A stretch of 64,000 nucleotides of DNA from JBKBIP01 sp046297495. GTDB taxonomy: Bacteria > Planctomycetota > Planctomycetia > Gemmatales > Gemmataceae. Position 1 is the first letter of the stretch, and each line of letters begins with the position of its first letter. Position numbers and translations under genes: made by a program. The DNA is taken from the NCBI GenBank assembly GCA_046297495.1, contig JBKBIP010000005.1, positions 134,761 through 198,760 of the forward strand, in the 5' to 3' direction. The notes under the pieces are model-generated. The model saw only the letters and a program-made list of their open reading frames with translations. It searched no databases and had not been told where the DNA came from. Shown here piece by piece: positions 26,004 to 34,895 of this stretch.

Positions 26004-28145
26004 TCAATCTTCTTCCTCGGCTTCCAGCTTGGCCTTGCTGACGATCTGCTGTTGGACGTTGCCGGGAACGATGTCGTAGTGGCTAAACTCCATCGTGTAG
26101 GACCCTTGCCCTTGGGTGATGCTGCCGAGCTGGGCGGCGTAGCGGGTCACTTCGGCCAACGGCACTTTGGCTTTGAGCACCGCCAAATCACCGGGCAAAC
26201 TATCTTGATTCTCGATGCGGGCGCGTTTGGTATTCAGGTCTCCTAAGATGGCCCCGGTGTATTTCGAGGGGATGGTCACTTCCAAATCCACGATCGGTTC
26301 CAGCAACACCGGCTTGGCCTGCAGGAAGGCGTTCTTGAAAGCGATCCGGCCCGCGGTCTTGAACGCTTGTTCGGAGCTGTCCACCGGATGATCCTTGCCA
26401 AAGAAGACTTCGACCGCCACATCCTGGATGCGATACCCGGCCAACGCCCCGCGTTCGAGCAGCTCCCGGCAGCCCTTTTCCACGGCGGGGATGAACTGAT
26501 TGGGGATCGAGCCGCCGACGATGGTGTCGATGAAAGCGAAGTTCATTTCCGGGTCGTAGTGGGCGGCCCGCATCTTCTCGAAGTGGTCCTTGTTGGCGAA
26601 TCGTTCCAACAATTCCTCTTCGGTGGTGATGTCGCGGGACAAGGGGAAGACGCGCAGATGCACTTCGCCGAACTGGCCGCGACCGCCGGATTGTTTCTTG
26701 TGCCGGTGGCTGGCCTCGGCGGGAGCGGTGATCGTCTCGCGGTAGGGGATTTTCGGTTCCTTGGTGATGATGTCCAGGTCGAAACGGCGTTTGAGACGAT
26801 TCTGCACCACGTCCAAATGCAATTGGCTCATGCCGCTGATGACCAGCTCCTTGGTTTGGGTGTCGCGCGTGACCTTGAAGGTGGGGTCTTCCTCGGCGAT
26901 CTTGGCCAAGCTGCCGGAGATTTTCTGCTCGTCGCCGCGCGACTTCGGCTCGACGGCCAAGCCAAACATCGGCGTCGGAAAGACCATCGGCGGCAAGGTG
27001 GGCGCGCTGCTGGATGAGGATACGGTATCGCCGATGGCCAAATCCTCCACCTTGGCGACGGCCACGATGTCGCCAGCAATCGCATCCGTCAGGCTTTGTT
27101 GCTGTTTGCCTTGCATGAGCATCAAGCCGCCGGAGCGCGACGACTTGCCGGTGCGCATGTTGTAAATCGGTTGATCGGCGCTCATCTTGCCGGAATAGAT
27201 GCGGATGAAGCTGAGATTGCCGACGAACTTGTCGTTGATGGCCTTGATGACTTGCCCCACGAATTCGCCGCTTTCGCTTGGTTCCAACTCCACTTCGACT
27301 GCTTCGGGGCCGGAGCCTTTCTTAGCCTTGCGGCGTTTGCCTTGAGCGGGGGAAGGGGCATCGCGGCACAGGGCATGCAGCAGCTCGACGATGCCGATGT
27401 CCTTCTTGGCCGACGTGCAAAAGATGGGTATCACCGTGCCAGCGGCGAGAGCCTTGGGAATGGCCGTGGCCAATTCGTCGGCGGTCACGCTTCCTTCCAT
27501 CAGATATTTTTCCATCAGGGCGTCGTCGCACTCCACGACGGCGTCAATCAGCTGGGAACGGACCGCTTGCAAATCGACCAGACACCCCGCCGGTGCCGCG
27601 TCGGGCGGATTCAACACGCTGACCACTTCCTTGAAATGCGCTCCCTGACCGACCGGGGCGTTAAACAACACGCATCCTTTACCGAAGGTTTCTTGAATAT
27701 GACCGATCAGTTGCTCGAAATGGATGTTGTCGGCGTCCATCTTGTTGATGACCAACATGCGGGCCAAGCCCCGTTTGCCGGCTTCATGGAACATGCGCCG
27801 CGTGTTGACTTCGATGCCGTTGGGGGCGGAAATGACGATCACGGCGGTCTCGACGGCGTACAAGGTTTCCAGGGCGGCGCCGACGAAATCGGGATACCCC
27901 GGCGCGTCGAGGAGGTGGACGTGCTTGCCTTCGTGCTCGAAGTGCAACACGCTGGTATCGATGGAGACTTGCCGCTTCTTTTCTTCCTCCTCGTAATCGG
28001 ACACGCTGGTGCCATCGTCCACGCTGCCGCGGCGATCGACGGCGCCGGCCTTGAACAAGAGCGCGTCGGCCAGCGATGTCTTTCCGGCGGCGCCATGCCC
28101 CACCAAAGCCACGTTGCGAATGTCATCGACGCGATACTTGGCCAT
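26004..28145 (-). CDS. EF-G-like translational GTPase (EF-G2 type) with altered G3 motif
   Basis: A 713-residue protein with the full EF-G domain order: GTPase domain (G1 GHGAAGKTS, G4 NKMD), domain II, and domains III-V ending in TQGQGSYTMEFSHY. The G3 motif reads DAPGYPDF instead of DTPGHVDF, so the histidine that helps GTP hydrolysis is Tyr. The same change is known in EF-G2/FusA2-type paralogues, some of which bind GTP but lack ribosome-dependent hydrolysis. A Lys/Arg-rich insertion (KRRKAKKG) lies before domain II. GAAGGAG precedes the ATG. It is 30 bp after hisA and probably co-transcribed with it. It is unlikely to be the main EF-G, which would be near rpsL/rpsG elsewhere. Confidence 0.88.
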   Translation of the reverse strand: MAKYRVDDIRNVALVGHGAAGKTSLADALLFKAGAVDRRGSVDDGTSVSDYEEEEKKRQVSIDTSVLHFEHEGKHVHLLDAPGYPDFVGAALETLYAVETAVIVISAPNGIEVNTRRMFHEAGKRGLARMLVINKMDADNIHFEQLIGHIQETFGKGCVLFNAPVGQGAHFKEVVSVLNPPDAAPAGCLVDLQAVRSQLIDAVVECDDALMEKYLMEGSVTADELATAIPKALAAGTVIPIFCTSAKKDIGIVELLHALCRDAPSPAQGKRRKAKKGSGPEAVEVELEPSESGEFVGQVIKAINDKFVGNLSFIRIYSGKMSADQPIYNMRTGKSSRSGGLMLMQGKQQQSLTDAIAGDIVAVAKVEDLAIGDTVSSSSSAPTLPPMVFPTPMFGLAVEPKSRGDEQKISGSLAKIAEEDPTFKVTRDTQTKELVISGMSQLHLDVVQNRLKRRFDLDIITKEPKIPYRETITAPAEASHRHKKQSGGRGQFGEVHLRVFPLSRDITTEEELLERFANKDHFEKMRAAHYDPEMNFAFIDTIVGGSIPNQFIPAVEKGCRELLERGALAGYRIQDVAVEVFFGKDHPVDSSEQAFKTAGRIAFKNAFLQAKPVLLEPIVDLEVTIPSKYTGAILGDLNTKRARIENQDSLPGDLAVLKAKVPLAEVTRYAAQLGSITQGQGSYTMEFSHYDIVPGNVQQQIVSKAKLEAEEED

Positions 28146-28175
28146 AGCACAATCTCCTTCGCCCGCGGGAGGATT

Positions 28176-28925
28176 TCACGATTCCTCCGCTGAATTCTTC
28201 ACACGGTCCTCTTGCTTGGTGAGTTCAATAGCTTGGGACAGGTCCAGTTGTTCCTCGTAGAGGGCGCGACCGATGATGCAACCCGCCAGCCGTAACCCGC
28301 ACAACGCCCGCACGTCATCCAAGGTGGTGACACCGCCGGAAGCGATGATCGGCAGCGGCACGGCATCCGCCAGCTCGGCCAGCGCTCGCACGTTGGGACC
28401 GCTCAGCATCCCATCCCGGCTAATGTCGGTGTACACTATCGCCGCCAAGGGCCAAGCGGCACATTCCTGGGCCAGCTCCAGGGCGGAACGGTCGCTGACG
28501 TTCAACCAACCATCCGTGGCCAGGCGGCCATTCTTGGCATCGAGGCCCAACACGATCTGGCCGGGAAAGCGCCGACAAACGGTTTCCAGCCATTGCGGTT
28601 CGCGCAAGGCGCGGGTGCCGACGACGACGCGCCGCACGCCCCAGCTCAACACTTCGGCAATGTGTGCCTCGCTGCGCAAGCCGCCGCCGAGCTGGCAGGG
28701 CACGCCGGCGGCCGCGACGATCTGCCGGATGCTGGCGCCGTTGACCGGCTGGCCGGCCTTGGCTCCATCCAGATCAACCAGGTGCAGAAATTCCGCTCCG
28801 TGGCTCACCCAACGCCGCGCCATGGCGGCCGGGTCAGCGCCGAATACCGTCTCCTGGGAATAGTCCCCCTGCCGCAGCCGCACGCATTGGCCGCCGCGCA
28901 AATCAATGGCCGGTAGAATAAGCAC
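28176..28925 (-). CDS. hisA: Phosphoribosylformimino-5-aminoimidazole carboxamide ribotide isomerase
   Basis: A 249-residue TIM barrel. The GTG at 28925 gives VLILPAIDLRGGQCVRLRQGD, the standard HisA N-terminus; an ATG 21 codons upstream is possible but would add a nonconserved tail. The first catalytic Asp is in PAIDLRGG and the second in IVYTDISRDGML. Phosphate-binding loops are QLGGGLRS, VVVGTRAL, and IIASGGVTTLDDV. It catalyses the Amadori rearrangement of ProFAR in histidine synthesis. Other his genes are absent nearby. It is followed closely by the EF-G-like gene on the same strand. Confidence 0.95.
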   Translation of the reverse strand: MLILPAIDLRGGQCVRLRQGDYSQETVFGADPAAMARRWVSHGAEFLHLVDLDGAKAGQPVNGASIRQIVAAAGVPCQLGGGLRSEAHIAEVLSWGVRRVVVGTRALREPQWLETVCRRFPGQIVLGLDAKNGRLATDGWLNVSDRSALELAQECAAWPLAAIVYTDISRDGMLSGPNVRALAELADAVPLPIIASGGVTTLDDVRALCGLRLAGCIIGRALYEEQLDLSQAIELTKQEDRVKNSAEES

Positions 28926-29044
28926 GCTGTCCGCCTTGGATAGGATCACTGCCGGCTGAATCAATTCCCTCGCGGAATACCCTGGCATTCTAAGGGCTGA
29001 TACGGATTATGCAAGGGGTTCCACCGGTTGCGTGGCTCGTCCGC

Positions 29045-29060
29045 GGCTCGCCCGCTAAAC
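29045..29060 (+). repeat. GGCTCGCCCGCTAAAC motif
   Basis: Exact 16-mer, also at 55852 (plus) and 62261 (minus), with a variant at 6104. Located between the divergent hisA and molybdenum hydroxylase genes. Confidence 0.6.
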
Positions 29061-29138
29061 TCTCCCATTCGCGCCTGCCTTTCCTTATAATGAGCACTTA
29101 TTCATGACACCATAACCGCCGAAGGGGAGTAGCTTTTC

Positions 29139-31409
29139 ATGACCACCACGACCAATGGTTACAAGGTGATCGGCACCCGGCCGATCCGTCACGATGGCGT
29201 TGATAAAGTCACTGGCCGCGCCCTGTATGGGGCCGACATTCAGATGGCGGGGCTGCTGCACGGCCGGATTTTGCGTAGCCCCCATGCCCACGCCCGCATT
29301 CGCGGCCTCAAGGCGGATAAGGCGCTGGCACTGCCCGGCGTCGAAGCAGTGGTCACGTCCGCCGATCTGCCCGATCCGGGCACCAAGATTGCCGAGCTGG
29401 GGGAAGGGGCCATCGTGTTGCGCCATCTCAGTAGCAATTGCCTGGCCCGCGACAAGGTGCTGTACAAGGGACATGCCGTGGCCGCCGTCGCCGCCACCAG
29501 CCCCCATATCGCCGAGGAAGCGCTGAAACTGATCGAAGTGGATTATGAACCGCTGCCGCCGGTCATTGACGTGGTGGCGGCCATGAAGGATGGCGCGCCG
29601 CTCTTGCACGAGGAACAGCAAACCCAATCCCTCGGCAAACCGACCGGCAAGAAATCAAACATCGCCAAGCATATTCAATTCAAGCACGGGGATGTGCAAG
29701 CCGGTTTTAAGCAGGCGGCGGTCGTCATCGAACGCGAGTTTCACACTGCCACCGTGCATCAGGGCTACATCGAGCCGCACAACGCCACCGCTATGTACAA
29801 TCCTGACGGTCAGTTGACCATCTGGTGCAGCACGCAGGGATCGTTCACCGTGCGCGCCCAAGTGGCCGAGTTGTTGCATGTGCCGGTATCCAAGGTCAAG
29901 GTGGTGCCGATGGAGATCGGCGGCGGCTTCGGCGGTAAGATTCGCGTTTATCTCGAACCTGTTGCCGCTCTGTTGTCGCGCAAGACGGGCAAGCCGGTCA
30001 AGGTACTGATGAATCGGGCGGAAGTCTTCGAGGGGACCGGCCCAACTCCTGGCTCGTACATCAAGGTGAAAATCGGGGCCGACCAGCAAGGGCGCATCAC
30101 CGCCGCCCAAGCCTACCTCGCCTATGAAGCGGGCGCTTTTCCCGGTTCGCCGGTTGGTCCTGGCTGCATGTGCATCTTCGCCTGTTATGACATTCCGAAC
30201 GTGCATATCGACGGCTATGACGTGGTGGTCAACAAGCCGACGACCTCCGCTTATCGCGCGCCCGGCGCCACCAACGCCGCCTTCGCTGCCGAGACGGTCA
30301 TCGACGAGATTTGCGAACAACTGAAGATTGATCCCCTCGACTTCCGCATTCAGAACGGGGCCAAGGAAGGAACCCGCCGCGCCGATGGCCCCGTGTATCC
30401 ACGTATCGGCATGATCGAGACAGCCGAAGCGGCCAAGAAGCACCCACATTATGCGGCGCCCTTGCCAGGCCTCAATCGGGGTCGCGGCGTGGCGTCCGGT
30501 TTCTGGTTCAACATTGGCTTGAAATCGACCGTCAGCGCCAGCGTCAACGCCGATGGGACGGTGAACCTGGTGGAAGGCTCGACGGACATCGGCGGCACGC
30601 GCACCTCCATTGCCATGCAGCTGGCCGAGGCGCTGGGCATCCGGGCCGAGGAGGTCCGCCCTCTCGTCGCCGACACGGAAGCGATTGGCTACACCGACGT
30701 CACCGGCGGCAGTCGCGTGACCTTCGCCACCGGCTACGCGGCTTACGAGGCAGCCCAGGACATCATCCGGCAGCTGAAGGACCGCGCCGCCCTCATCTGG
30801 GAAGTGAAGCCGGAGCAAGTCGCCTATGAAGGGGGCGTGCTCCGCTGCACTAGCGATGCCAGCAAGCAAATGACCTTCCAGGAATTGGCTGGCAAGCTCC
30901 ACGCCACCGGCGGCACCATCATCGGCCGGGCCAGCGTCGATCCCCCCGGCGCCGGCGGCGCGTTCGCCACGCACATCGTCGATGTCGAAGTCGATCCCGA
31001 CACTGGCAAGGTGACCATCCTGCGTTACACTGCCGTGCAAGACGTCGGCAAGGCGATTCACCCCAGCTACGTCGAAGGTCAAATTCAAGGGGGCGTGGCG
31101 CAAGGCATCGGCTGGGGGCTGAACGAAGAGTACCTGTACAACGAGCGCGGCGAGATGATGAACGCCAGCTACCTTGATTACCGCCTGCCGACCGCCCTGG
31201 ATTTACCGATGATCGACACCGTCATTGTGGAAGTGCCCAACCCCGGCCACCCCTACGGCGTCCGCGGCGTTGGCGAAGTCCCCATCGTGCCTCCCCCCGC
31301 CGCCCTCGCCAACGCCATCTACCGCGCCACCGGCGTCCGCATGAGGGAACTCCCCATGTCACCAGGGCGCATGGTGCGCGAGCTACTGAAAAAGGCGACG
31401 AAGAGGTAA
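29139..31409 (+). CDS. Molybdenum hydroxylase large subunit (xanthine dehydrogenase / aldehyde oxidase family)
   Basis: A 756-residue molybdopterin-binding subunit. The N-terminal ald_Xan_dh domain starts at RHDGVDKVTGRALYGADI. The cofactor motif is GGGFGGKIRVYLEP. The C-terminus contains the loop with the conserved catalytic Glu in YGVRGVGEVPIVPPPAALANAI. Members hydroxylate purines, aldehydes, aromatic acids or oxidise CO, passing electrons to FAD and [2Fe-2S] subunits. CO dehydrogenase would need its Cys-containing loop, which I do not see. Neither partner subunit is near: upstream is hisA in the opposite direction, downstream 715 bp without a gene. Its 3' end, including the stop, lies in the first copy of an 86-bp duplication. 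Confidence 0.92.
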   Translation: MTTTTNGYKVIGTRPIRHDGVDKVTGRALYGADIQMAGLLHGRILRSPHAHARIRGLKADKALALPGVEAVVTSADLPDPGTKIAELGEGAIVLRHLSSNCLARDKVLYKGHAVAAVAATSPHIAEEALKLIEVDYEPLPPVIDVVAAMKDGAPLLHEEQQTQSLGKPTGKKSNIAKHIQFKHGDVQAGFKQAAVVIEREFHTATVHQGYIEPHNATAMYNPDGQLTIWCSTQGSFTVRAQVAELLHVPVSKVKVVPMEIGGGFGGKIRVYLEPVAALLSRKTGKPVKVLMNRAEVFEGTGPTPGSYIKVKIGADQQGRITAAQAYLAYEAGAFPGSPVGPGCMCIFACYDIPNVHIDGYDVVVNKPTTSAYRAPGATNAAFAAETVIDEICEQLKIDPLDFRIQNGAKEGTRRADGPVYPRIGMIETAEAAKKHPHYAAPLPGLNRGRGVASGFWFNIGLKSTVSASVNADGTVNLVEGSTDIGGTRTSIAMQLAEALGIRAEEVRPLVADTEAIGYTDVTGGSRVTFATGYAAYEAAQDIIRQLKDRAALIWEVKPEQVAYEGGVLRCTSDASKQMTFQELAGKLHATGGTIIGRASVDPPGAGGAFATHIVDVEVDPDTGKVTILRYTAVQDVGKAIHPSYVEGQIQGGVAQGIGWGLNEEYLYNERGEMMNASYLDYRLPTALDLPMIDTVIVEVPNPGHPYGVRGVGEVPIVPPPAALANAIYRATGVRMRELPMSPGRMVRELLKKATKR

Positions 31410-31560
31410 AGAGATGCGGCGCTGAGGGGAAGTCGCCAATCCAAGCCGGTCGCCCCGCGACCGGCTTGAATCCAAAAAAGGCGACGAAGAGGTAAAGAGA
31501 TGCGGCGCTGAGGGGAAGTCGCCAATCCAAGCCGGTCGCCCCGCGACCGGCTTGAATCCA
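31389..31560. repeat. Perfect 86-bp tandem duplication containing a hairpin
   Basis: Copies 31389-31474 and 31475-31560 are identical. Each holds an 11-bp stem (CAAGCCGGTCG, loop CCCCG, CGACCGGCTTG; first copy 31442-31468), which may be the terminator. The first copy includes the last six codons and stop of the molybdenum hydroxylase gene. Identity of both copies indicates a recent event. Confidence 0.95.
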
Positions 31561-32124
31561 ATGGAGCGAGGCCGAACACGCTTATCGAAGCGCCGAGAAA
31601 CATCGACGCCAAGGCAACATCTCTGCCGCGACAATAGCCTATCAAGATGTTTACTGTCTATATTTTGACACATATCTATCCCACAAAGCGGAGAAGCGTT
31701 TAGCGCGACTCTCAAAGCGCTAGAAAATAGGCCCACACGAAAATTTCACGCCACTTTGGCAAGGGCTGGCCGCCCATCGACCGGATCGCCAAGGTGGTCC
31801 GTGCGTGTGTTGACCAAGCAATACCGCCACGTCAAGAGGCTGCTATTCCCGCATTCCGTCTTGGCGATAGAGAGAAAATAAGTTACGCTGTGGAAAGCAG
31901 GAAGCTAACGAGCATGGGCGGCAAGCGTATCGCCGCTCGCTCCATCCACATGTGGGCTGGTTGATTTGCCAGGGATGGCGCTGGTTGCGGCTTACTCGCG
32001 AGTGGGGGGATGACATTCTCCTCTTTCCCCCTTCATGGCGTGGCCGATTTGTTTTCGGCTCCTTCCTGGCACAATCATTCCAGCGGGTTGCACCTCCCTC
32101 TTGGGCTAAAGGAGTTCGACGATC
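31561..32124. other. Intergenic region with no recognised gene
   Basis: About 560 bp without a supportable coding region. It ends in the ribosome binding site AAAGGAG of the following gene. No clear promoter or RNA structure was found. Confidence 0.55.
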
Positions 32125-33051
32125 ATGGGCAAAACCGTCTGTCGTTCGGCGTCTGTGCTGCGACTGCTGATCCTGCAAGTGGGAGTAGTCGTCGTCTTGG
32201 CCAACTGGTTTGGAGTCACGGAGGCCGACCAGACCCCAAATGAGAAAGCCCAAGCCGCCCCTGATCCGCTGGTCCAGGCGTGGACCAAGGCGCGGTGCGA
32301 TGGCAAATACGCCATGCTGCTGCGCCAATTCAAGGTGGCCGAGGATGAGGAACAGTACGGCCCATTCCGCGAGATGGGGTTGGTGCGCGTCCGGCAATAT
32401 CGCGGCCACAATGACTTGCCCGCTGGTTATTGGGTGTATGTCGCCCCCTACTGGTACATCTGGCGTGATCTGACCGCCATTCCCACGGTTAAGCGGGCCT
32501 GGGGACCGGAACAAGCCACCGGTAAACCGGATACCACGGCTTCCGGCGACTTCGGCACCGCTTGGGCCTCACTCACTCCCGACACCCGTGATGAGTGGCT
32601 GATGCTCGAATATGACCAGCCGGTCATGCCGCAATCGATCAAGGTCTATGAAACCTGGAACCCCGGCGCGATTCTCAAGGTGACGGCCTATCGGTTGGAC
32701 GGCCGCGAAGTCGAAGTGTGGTACGGCGAAGATCCGACCTCAACCAGCAAGGATATGGGCATGTCGGAACTCAAGCTCAAGGCCGACTTCCCGACCAACC
32801 GCATCATGTTGCACCTGGATTCCCGCGAAGTGCGCGGTTGGAATGAGATTGACGCCGTGGCCTTGGTGGACCGTTCCGGCAAGGAACAATGGGCCACGTC
32901 CGCCGAAGCCAGCAGCACCAGCGCCGACGGCAACCAACAAACCTTGCTGCAAGCCCTGATCGTGACCGAACAGCGCGTGCGCGGTCTGGAAGCCGAGCTG
33001 CGCCAACTGCGCGCGGTGGTTGAAGAATTGCGGAAAGAAAACAAAGAGTGA
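32125..33051 (+). CDS. Exported protein with galactose-binding-like fold and C-terminal coiled coil
   Basis: A 308-residue protein with a signal segment (LRLLILQVGVVVVLANWFG). AAAGGAG lies 10 nt before the ATG. The middle (about 120-260) reads like a discoidin-type beta sandwich: AWASLTPDTRDEWLMLEYDQ, PQSIKVYETWNPGAILKV, and VRGWNEIDAVALVDRSG, the last being the typical closing strand GWNEIDAVxL. Residues 265-308 form a heptad-rich helix (TEQRVRGLEAELRQLRAVVE), so it may oligomerise. No catalytic motif is evident. The role is unknown; a ligand- or glycan-binding part at the envelope is plausible. It is followed by a convergent PHP-domain gene. Confidence 0.75.
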   Translation: MGKTVCRSASVLRLLILQVGVVVVLANWFGVTEADQTPNEKAQAAPDPLVQAWTKARCDGKYAMLLRQFKVAEDEEQYGPFREMGLVRVRQYRGHNDLPAGYWVYVAPYWYIWRDLTAIPTVKRAWGPEQATGKPDTTASGDFGTAWASLTPDTRDEWLMLEYDQPVMPQSIKVYETWNPGAILKVTAYRLDGREVEVWYGEDPTSTSKDMGMSELKLKADFPTNRIMLHLDSREVRGWNEIDAVALVDRSGKEQWATSAEASSTSADGNQQTLLQALIVTEQRVRGLEAELRQLRAVVEELRKENKE

Positions 33052-33170
33052 ACCACTGACGCCGTGGCGTTCGACAACATGTTTCGACTTGGTGGAGCCG
33101 AGCACGCAGCGCGAGCAAGTGCCTTGCTTGCGCTGCGTGCTCCTGTGATTTTCTTCGACGCGCATGATCG

Positions 33171-34487
33171 TCAAGGAAGGACGGGTTGCGTCCACGCCAC
33201 CTCGACATCCCCGGTTCGGTACGGGTTGGGATGCGGTTTACTGGAGATGACCTTGGCGCGAATGTACAGCTCCTTGCCCGTGAAGCGATAGACTGGCCGC
33301 GTGTCGGTGGATTCGGCCACGACTTGGCCGATGTCCGCGCTGTAAACGCGCGTCACGGGGAGCGGTTGGCCGTCATTGTCGAGCAGCGGCTCGGAATCCA
33401 GTGACGCATCGCGCAAAGTGGCGATGAACTGCGTGCGGTAGGTCACGCCCGGCTCGGCGCGAATGGATAGAACCAACTGATCTCCTTGTCGTTGGATGTC
33501 GTTGAGTGTCACGCCAGTGGAAGCATAAAAATCTCCTGCTTCCAGGGCGCGTACGATTCCCTCAGCGCTGAGGTACGGCGCCCGTGCCATGACCCAGCCC
33601 CGGCCAGGATTGGACTGTTTCACGCCGAATTGGTGGTAGCGGTGGGCGTCGTCGGTGGCCAGTCCATAAACCACCGGCAAGCGATGTTTCCCCAGTCGCA
33701 AAGCCAACACGATGTCCCACATCCGCTCGCAGCTGGGATGCTGGGCGTCCCCTTCGTTGCGGACGCTGGGATGGCCGTTATATACCTCGAAAAAGCGCAT
33801 TTCCTCCGTCAATACCATGTCCTCCGCCCGGATGCCCCAGCCGAAATTGGGATGATTGACGAACGCGATCATCCGCCGCCCGCTTTTGTCTCGCTGCTCC
33901 GTCAGCTGGCGATGGTTGACTTGCATGGTCTCGGCCACGCTGTCGCCATCGATGGGTAACAGCACGTCGCGCAAGTTGATGGCGTTGATATGCACGGGAT
34001 ACTTGGTGTAACGGTGGGTGATCTCCTCGCCGGGAATCAGCAAGAAGCGACCGGGTTCCTCCAACAGGCTGCGAAATTCCGCTAACGGTTTGAGCCGGAC
34101 TTGCTCCTGCCCCTTGAGTTTCCGTTGCTCCACCCAGACCGAGCCAAAGCGAGCCTGGTATTTTTCCAGAGCCTGGCGGCGCGGCCCCTCGGCGGGCAGA
34201 TTCATCCAGCGCTCCCCCTCGGACAAGACATTGTGATCCGTCAAGGCCAGGAAATGGTAGCCATGTCGCTTATACCAATCGGCAATCATTTCGGGAAAAT
34301 GATCGCCGTCGCTCCAAAACGAGTGCGTGTGCAAGTTTCCTTTCCAAAATCTGGGTCCTTCCTCACGCAGCACTGGCAATATGGTATCAGTTTCTTCTGG
34401 TTCCGATCTACCGGCTTGCCAAGCCGCGCTGATCGCCAGGCAGAGAGCTACAAAAGCGATTCCCAAGGAACGAATGCGCCGTGGCAT
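33171..34487 (-). CDS. Exported PHP-domain metallohydrolase (CehA/McbA-like)
   Basis: A 438-residue protein starting at the ATG at 34487 after GAGGTAACTC. A signal peptide spans about residues 5-28 (LGIAFVALCLAISAAWQ). The PHP metal site is shown by GNLHTHSFWSDGDHFPE and FLALTDHNVLSEGERW, with later ligands in MIAFVNHPNFGW and YGLATDDAHRYHQFG. This order matches CehA/McbA-type phosphoesterases and hydrolases that work outside the cytoplasm. The C-terminal part includes an immunoglobulin-like stretch. Substrate unknown. It converges on the discoidin-like gene. Confidence 0.88.
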   Translation of the reverse strand: MPRRIRSLGIAFVALCLAISAAWQAGRSEPEETDTILPVLREEGPRFWKGNLHTHSFWSDGDHFPEMIADWYKRHGYHFLALTDHNVLSEGERWMNLPAEGPRRQALEKYQARFGSVWVEQRKLKGQEQVRLKPLAEFRSLLEEPGRFLLIPGEEITHRYTKYPVHINAINLRDVLLPIDGDSVAETMQVNHRQLTEQRDKSGRRMIAFVNHPNFGWGIRAEDMVLTEEMRFFEVYNGHPSVRNEGDAQHPSCERMWDIVLALRLGKHRLPVVYGLATDDAHRYHQFGVKQSNPGRGWVMARAPYLSAEGIVRALEAGDFYASTGVTLNDIQRQGDQLVLSIRAEPGVTYRTQFIATLRDASLDSEPLLDNDGQPLPVTRVYSADIGQVVAESTDTRPVYRFTGKELYIRAKVISSKPHPNPYRTGDVEVAWTQPVLP

Positions 34488-34895
34488 GAGTTACCTCGAT
34501 AGTGGAGAGATTAGTCACGAAAGCGAGCGGAAAACGTCAGTTCCTTGGTGATGGCCTGTCACCGGGGAACGGACGGCCCCTCGCCAGTCCGCGAATCTCT
34601 GTTTTTTCCTGGCATCCACCTCCCTTGATCCCTACAATGACAGAGCCAAAAAATTGGCGGGAAATTCGCGCCAAAGCGAAATCGGTTATTGACAGTTCGA
34701 TTCACTTCGCGCATGTTGGAAAGGGAAGGGGGGGAAGCAATTTCGCGCCCGTTGCCGAGCCTATCGTTGATCATACGAGAAGGCCGGTGGTTTGGCCTAT
34801 TTCTTTCCCAATAATATTCCGTACCACCATTTAGGTTGCGCACGACGTTGAACGCCGTGCCTTGCTTCTTTAGTTTTGAGAAGGATGCCGCTGTC
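34488..34895. other. Intergenic region between divergent PHP and kinase genes
   Basis: About 400 bp with no supportable gene. It must contain two divergent promoters, but no pair of good boxes was found apart from an isolated TTGACA near 34691. Confidence 0.5.

Noticed and set aside
29655..31103. 482-codon open frame on the minus strand
   Set aside because: Antisense to the molybdenum hydroxylase gene, whose motifs are clear; no ribosome binding site or domain.
31389..31560. 86-bp duplication considered as a minisatellite or CRISPR
   Set aside because: Only two adjacent copies without spacer, and the first includes coding sequence.
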